Assembly (NCBI GenBank): GCA_910577285.1
Contig: CAJTLO010000006.1
Span: forward strand, 1-64,000
Reading direction: 5' to 3'
Source of the DNA: an uncultured Rikenellaceae bacterium
GTDB taxonomy: Bacteria; Bacteroidota; Bacteroidia; Bacteroidales; Rikenellaceae
Length of the DNA stretch: 64,000 nucleotides
The notes under the pieces are model-generated. The model was not told where the DNA came from. It saw nothing but the letters and a program-made list of their open reading frames with translations, and did not search any database. Of this stretch, positions 62,011 through 64,000 are shown one piece after another; position 1 is the first letter of the stretch, and every line of letters starts with the position of its first letter. A program made the translations under genes and the position numbers.

Positions 62011-63054
62011 TTACTCTTCGGTTTCTCCGGTCAGTTCGTTAAGCCGTTTCTCCAGGCGGTAGACCGTCTTACTCAGTTCGGGCAGGTTGCGGAATACGGC
62101 GTTGGCCCGGTGGTAGCGCGAGATGGGCAGGGCGGGGTAGCCGAAATAGACCGTTCCCTCCGGAATGTTGTTCGAGATACCCGACTTGGAGCCCAACTGC
62201 ACGTTGTCGCCGATGGTCAGGTGGCCGGCAATGCCCACCTGGCCGCCCAGCATGCAGTGGCGGCCCACCTTGCTCGTTCCGGCGATGCCCGCCTGCGAGG
62301 CGCAGACGGTGTGTTCGCCCACCACCACGTTGTGGCCGATTTGGATGAGGTTGTCGAGCTTTACGCCGCGCCGGATGACGGTCGAGCCCATCGTAGCGCG
62401 GTCGATGCAGGTGTTGGCGCCGATCTCCACGTTGTCCTCCACCACCACGTTGCCTATCTGGGGAATCTTGGAGTATTCGCCCTTCTCGTCCGGAGCGAAG
62501 CCGAAACCGTCGGCCCCGACGACCGCTCCCGCATGGATGATGACGTTGCTGCCGATGCGGCACCCCTCATAGATCTTCACGCCGGCGTAGAGGATGGTGT
62601 TGTCGCCCACCTGCACGCCGTCGCCGATGTAGACGTTGGGATAGATGCAGACGTTGTCGCCGATGCGGGCGCCGGCCTCGATCACTGCGAACGCTCCCAC
62701 GTAGCACTCCTTGCCGAGCGTCGCGTCGGCGTCGATCGACGCCCGGTCGCTGACCCCCTGTTTGCGGGGCTTGTGGGCGGCATAGAGCTCGAGCAGTTTG
62801 GCGAACGAGGCGTAGGGGTCCTCCACCCGTACGAGCGTAGCTCCCACCGGCCCCTTGGGCTCGAAACTTTTGGCCACGATCACGATGGACGACTGCGTGT
62901 CGTACAGGTAGTGTTCGTACTTGGGGTTGGCCAGGAACGACAATGCTCCCGGGTGTCCCTCTTCTATTTTCGCGAATGTCGACACGGCGGTGTCCGTGTT
63001 CCCTTCGACCTCGCCTCCGAGGTAGGCCGCGATCATTCCGGCGGTAAATTCCAT
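62011..63054 (-). CDS. lpxD: UDP-3-O-acylglucosamine N-acyltransferase
   Basis: 347 residues. The N-terminal uridine-binding domain (TAGMIAAYLGGEVEGN) is followed by a left-handed beta helix of hexapeptide repeats (for example VCIYPNVYIGDGVQVGDN, NVIIHAGAVVGADGFGFAP), with the catalytic His in the IHAGAVVG turn, and a C-terminal helix (YHRANAVFRNLPELSKTVYR). It adds the second acyl chain in lipid A synthesis in the cytosol. It starts 6 bp after coaD on the same strand. Confidence 0.95.
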   Translation of the reverse strand: MEFTAGMIAAYLGGEVEGNTDTAVSTFAKIEEGHPGALSFLANPKYEHYLYDTQSSIVIVAKSFEPKGPVGATLVRVEDPYASFAKLLELYAAHKPRKQGVSDRASIDADATLGKECYVGAFAVIEAGARIGDNVCIYPNVYIGDGVQVGDNTILYAGVKIYEGCRIGSNVIIHAGAVVGADGFGFAPDEKGEYSKIPQIGNVVVEDNVEIGANTCIDRATMGSTVIRRGVKLDNLIQIGHNVVVGEHTVCASQAGIAGTSKVGRHCMLGGQVGIAGHLTIGDNVQLGSKSGISNNIPEGTVYFGYPALPISRYHRANAVFRNLPELSKTVYRLEKRLNELTGETEE

Positions 63055-63060
63055 ATCGAA

Positions 63061-63528
63061 TCAGAGATAATCGTTAATATCTATGTTGTTCGGCATCAGC
63101 CCCGTGGGGTCGCCGCCGAAGGCTATCAGCTCGCGGATGATGCTCGACGACACGGCCACGTAGCGGGGCGGCGTGAAGAGCAGTACGGTGGTGATCTCCG
63201 GAAAGAGCATCTGGTTTACCGCCATCATGTTCCGTTCGTACTCGTAGTCCACCGTGTTGCGCATGCCGCGCAGCAGGAAGCCTGCCCCGATGCGGCGGCA
63301 GAACTCTCCCGTGAGTTCCGTGTAGACGGCGGCCATCACGCGGTCGTCGTCGGCGTAGAGGTCGTCGATGAGCCGTTTGCGGTTGGCCGGGGTCAGCAGT
63401 CCGTTTTTCTCGGAGTTCGCTCCGATGCCGATCACGATGCGGTCGAAAATCTTCAGCCCCTCCTCCACGATGGCCTGGTGGCCGAGGGTGAAGGGGTCGA
63501 ACGAACCGGGAAAGAGTGCCGTTTTCAT
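63061..63528 (-). CDS. coaD: Phosphopantetheine adenylyltransferase
   Basis: 155 residues. MKTALFPGSFDPFTLGHQAI holds the T/HxGH nucleotide-binding motif, GMRNTVDYEYERNM binds phosphopantetheine, and YVAVSSSIIRELIAFGGD carries the late ISSS/T motif. It makes dephospho-CoA in coenzyme A synthesis. It lies 9 bp after glyS and 6 bp before lpxD, so glyS-coaD-lpxD-ruvC may form one transcript. Confidence 0.96.
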   Translation of the reverse strand: MKTALFPGSFDPFTLGHQAIVEEGLKIFDRIVIGIGANSEKNGLLTPANRKRLIDDLYADDDRVMAAVYTELTGEFCRRIGAGFLLRGMRNTVDYEYERNMMAVNQMLFPEITTVLLFTPPRYVAVSSSIIRELIAFGGDPTGLMPNNIDINDYL

Positions 63529-63537
63529 CCGTCGTGA

Positions 63538-64000
63538 TTATGCGAGTTTGTCCAGCAGGGCACGCATGCCGGCCTTGCCTGCGACGAGCGCCGGAATCTC
63601 CTCCATGGGGATACGGATCTGCTCCATGGTGTCGCGGTCGCGTACGGTCACCGTTCCGTCCTCGGCGGTCTGGTGGTCCACCGTGATGCAGAGCGGGGTG
63701 CCGATGGCATCCTGGCGGCGGTAGCGTTTGCCGATGCTGTCCTTCTCGTCGTACTGTATGTTGTAGTCGTATTTGAGCATGTCCTTGATGCGGTGGGCGA
63801 TTTCGGGCAGACCGTCTTTCTTGACCAGGGGCAGGATGGCGGCCTTCACCGGCGCCAGCGGAGCGGGAATGGAGAGCACCGTACGCTCTTCGCCGTTCTC
63901 CAGCTTCTCCTCCTTATAGCCCGCCGAGAGTACCTGCAATACCATGCGGTCGACGCCGATGGAGGTTTCGATCACATAAGGGATGTAGCTCTCGTTGGTC
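63538..64000 (-). CDS. glyS: Glycyl-tRNA synthetase, C-terminal part (cut by window edge)
   Basis: The 3' part of the gene. The readable residues (NESYIPYVIETSIGVDRMVL, then LAPVKAAILPLVKKDG and the end GKAGMRALLDKLA) include class II motif 3 (GVDRM) and the anticodon-binding domain of the eukaryote-like, single-chain glycyl-tRNA synthetase. It charges tRNA-Gly. The start lies to the right of the window. It is probably the first gene of the unit with coaD. Confidence 0.93.
   Translation of the reverse strand, partial: TNESYIPYVIETSIGVDRMVLQVLSAGYKEEKLENGEERTVLSIPAPLAPVKAAILPLVKKDGLPEIAHRIKDMLKYDYNIQYDEKDSIGKRYRRQDAIGTPLCITVDHQTAEDGTVTVRDRDTMEQIRIPMEEIPALVAGKAGMRALLDKLA

Overview
The window looks like a piece of a GC-rich Bacteroidales chromosome, most likely an Alistipes-like member of the Rikenellaceae. 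The grounds are promoters of the Bacteroidetes type (TTTG, about 19 bp, TAnnTTTG; several clear examples), a tmRNA whose tag ends in YALAA, a DUF5606 protein, a fused FtcD, a long-form HutU and many small lipoproteins. The genus is inference from gene content; no 16S rRNA is present.

Layout. (1) About 1.1-17.3 kb is a surface-polysaccharide locus. A tightly packed minus-strand operon (9786 down to 1109) encodes an SpsF-like cytidylyltransferase, a NeuB-family nonulosonate synthase, a serine-acetyltransferase-like gene, a Kdn-9-phosphate-phosphatase-like HAD enzyme, a Wzx flippase, an asparagine-synthetase-like protein, a Wzy-like polymerase, a sialyltransferase-like glycosyltransferase and an O-acetyltransferase. 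Plus-strand genes supply the initiating phosphoglycosyltransferase (WecA type), the export protein (SLBB/Wza type), the chain-length regulator (Wzz) and GalE. A WecG/TagA glycosyltransferase closes the block. Together they suggest a lipid-linked, Wzx/Wzy-made glycan carrying a Kdn-like acidic sugar. Both acetyltransferase genes are broken at a homopolymer (G8 and C10 on the coding strand), and loss of exactly one base repairs each, so acetylation may be phase-variable. The block is bracketed by a tRNA-Ser(GCT) gene at 17.9 kb and a copy of that tRNA's 3' end plus downstream terminator at 0.9 kb.

(2) 18-22.7 kb: a noncoding tandem repeat, purB-purA, and two small exported or membrane proteins of unknown role. 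(3) 23.1-29.9 kb: a complete histidine-to-glutamate operon, ftcD-hutU-hutH-hutI; a HutD-family gene lies far away at 52.8 kb. (4) 30-41 kb: lipoproteins, glycerate kinase, a peptide-use group (OPT transporter, peptidase T, secreted C1B cysteine peptidase), a PAP2 phosphatase, tRNA-Leu, an MscS channel, and two arrays of a dispersed 84-88 bp repeat. (5) 41-50 kb: unknown membrane protein, DUF5606, DoxX, alpha/beta hydrolase, gyrB, an FtsE-like ATPase, a membrane metallophosphoesterase and a RibD-like enzyme with its two domains in reverse order. (6) 51-60 kb: tmRNA, small proteins, HutD, L,D-transpeptidase, AraC regulator, glutamine synthetase, a Bor-like lipoprotein, a urea transporter, tRNA-Arg. 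(7) 60-64 kb: a TlpA-like lipoprotein, ruvC, lpxD, coaD and the 3' part of glyS, which runs off the right edge.

The most notable system is the nonulosonate locus with two homopolymer-interrupted acetyltransferases. All functional statements come from reading the translated sequences and from family knowledge; no database search was run.
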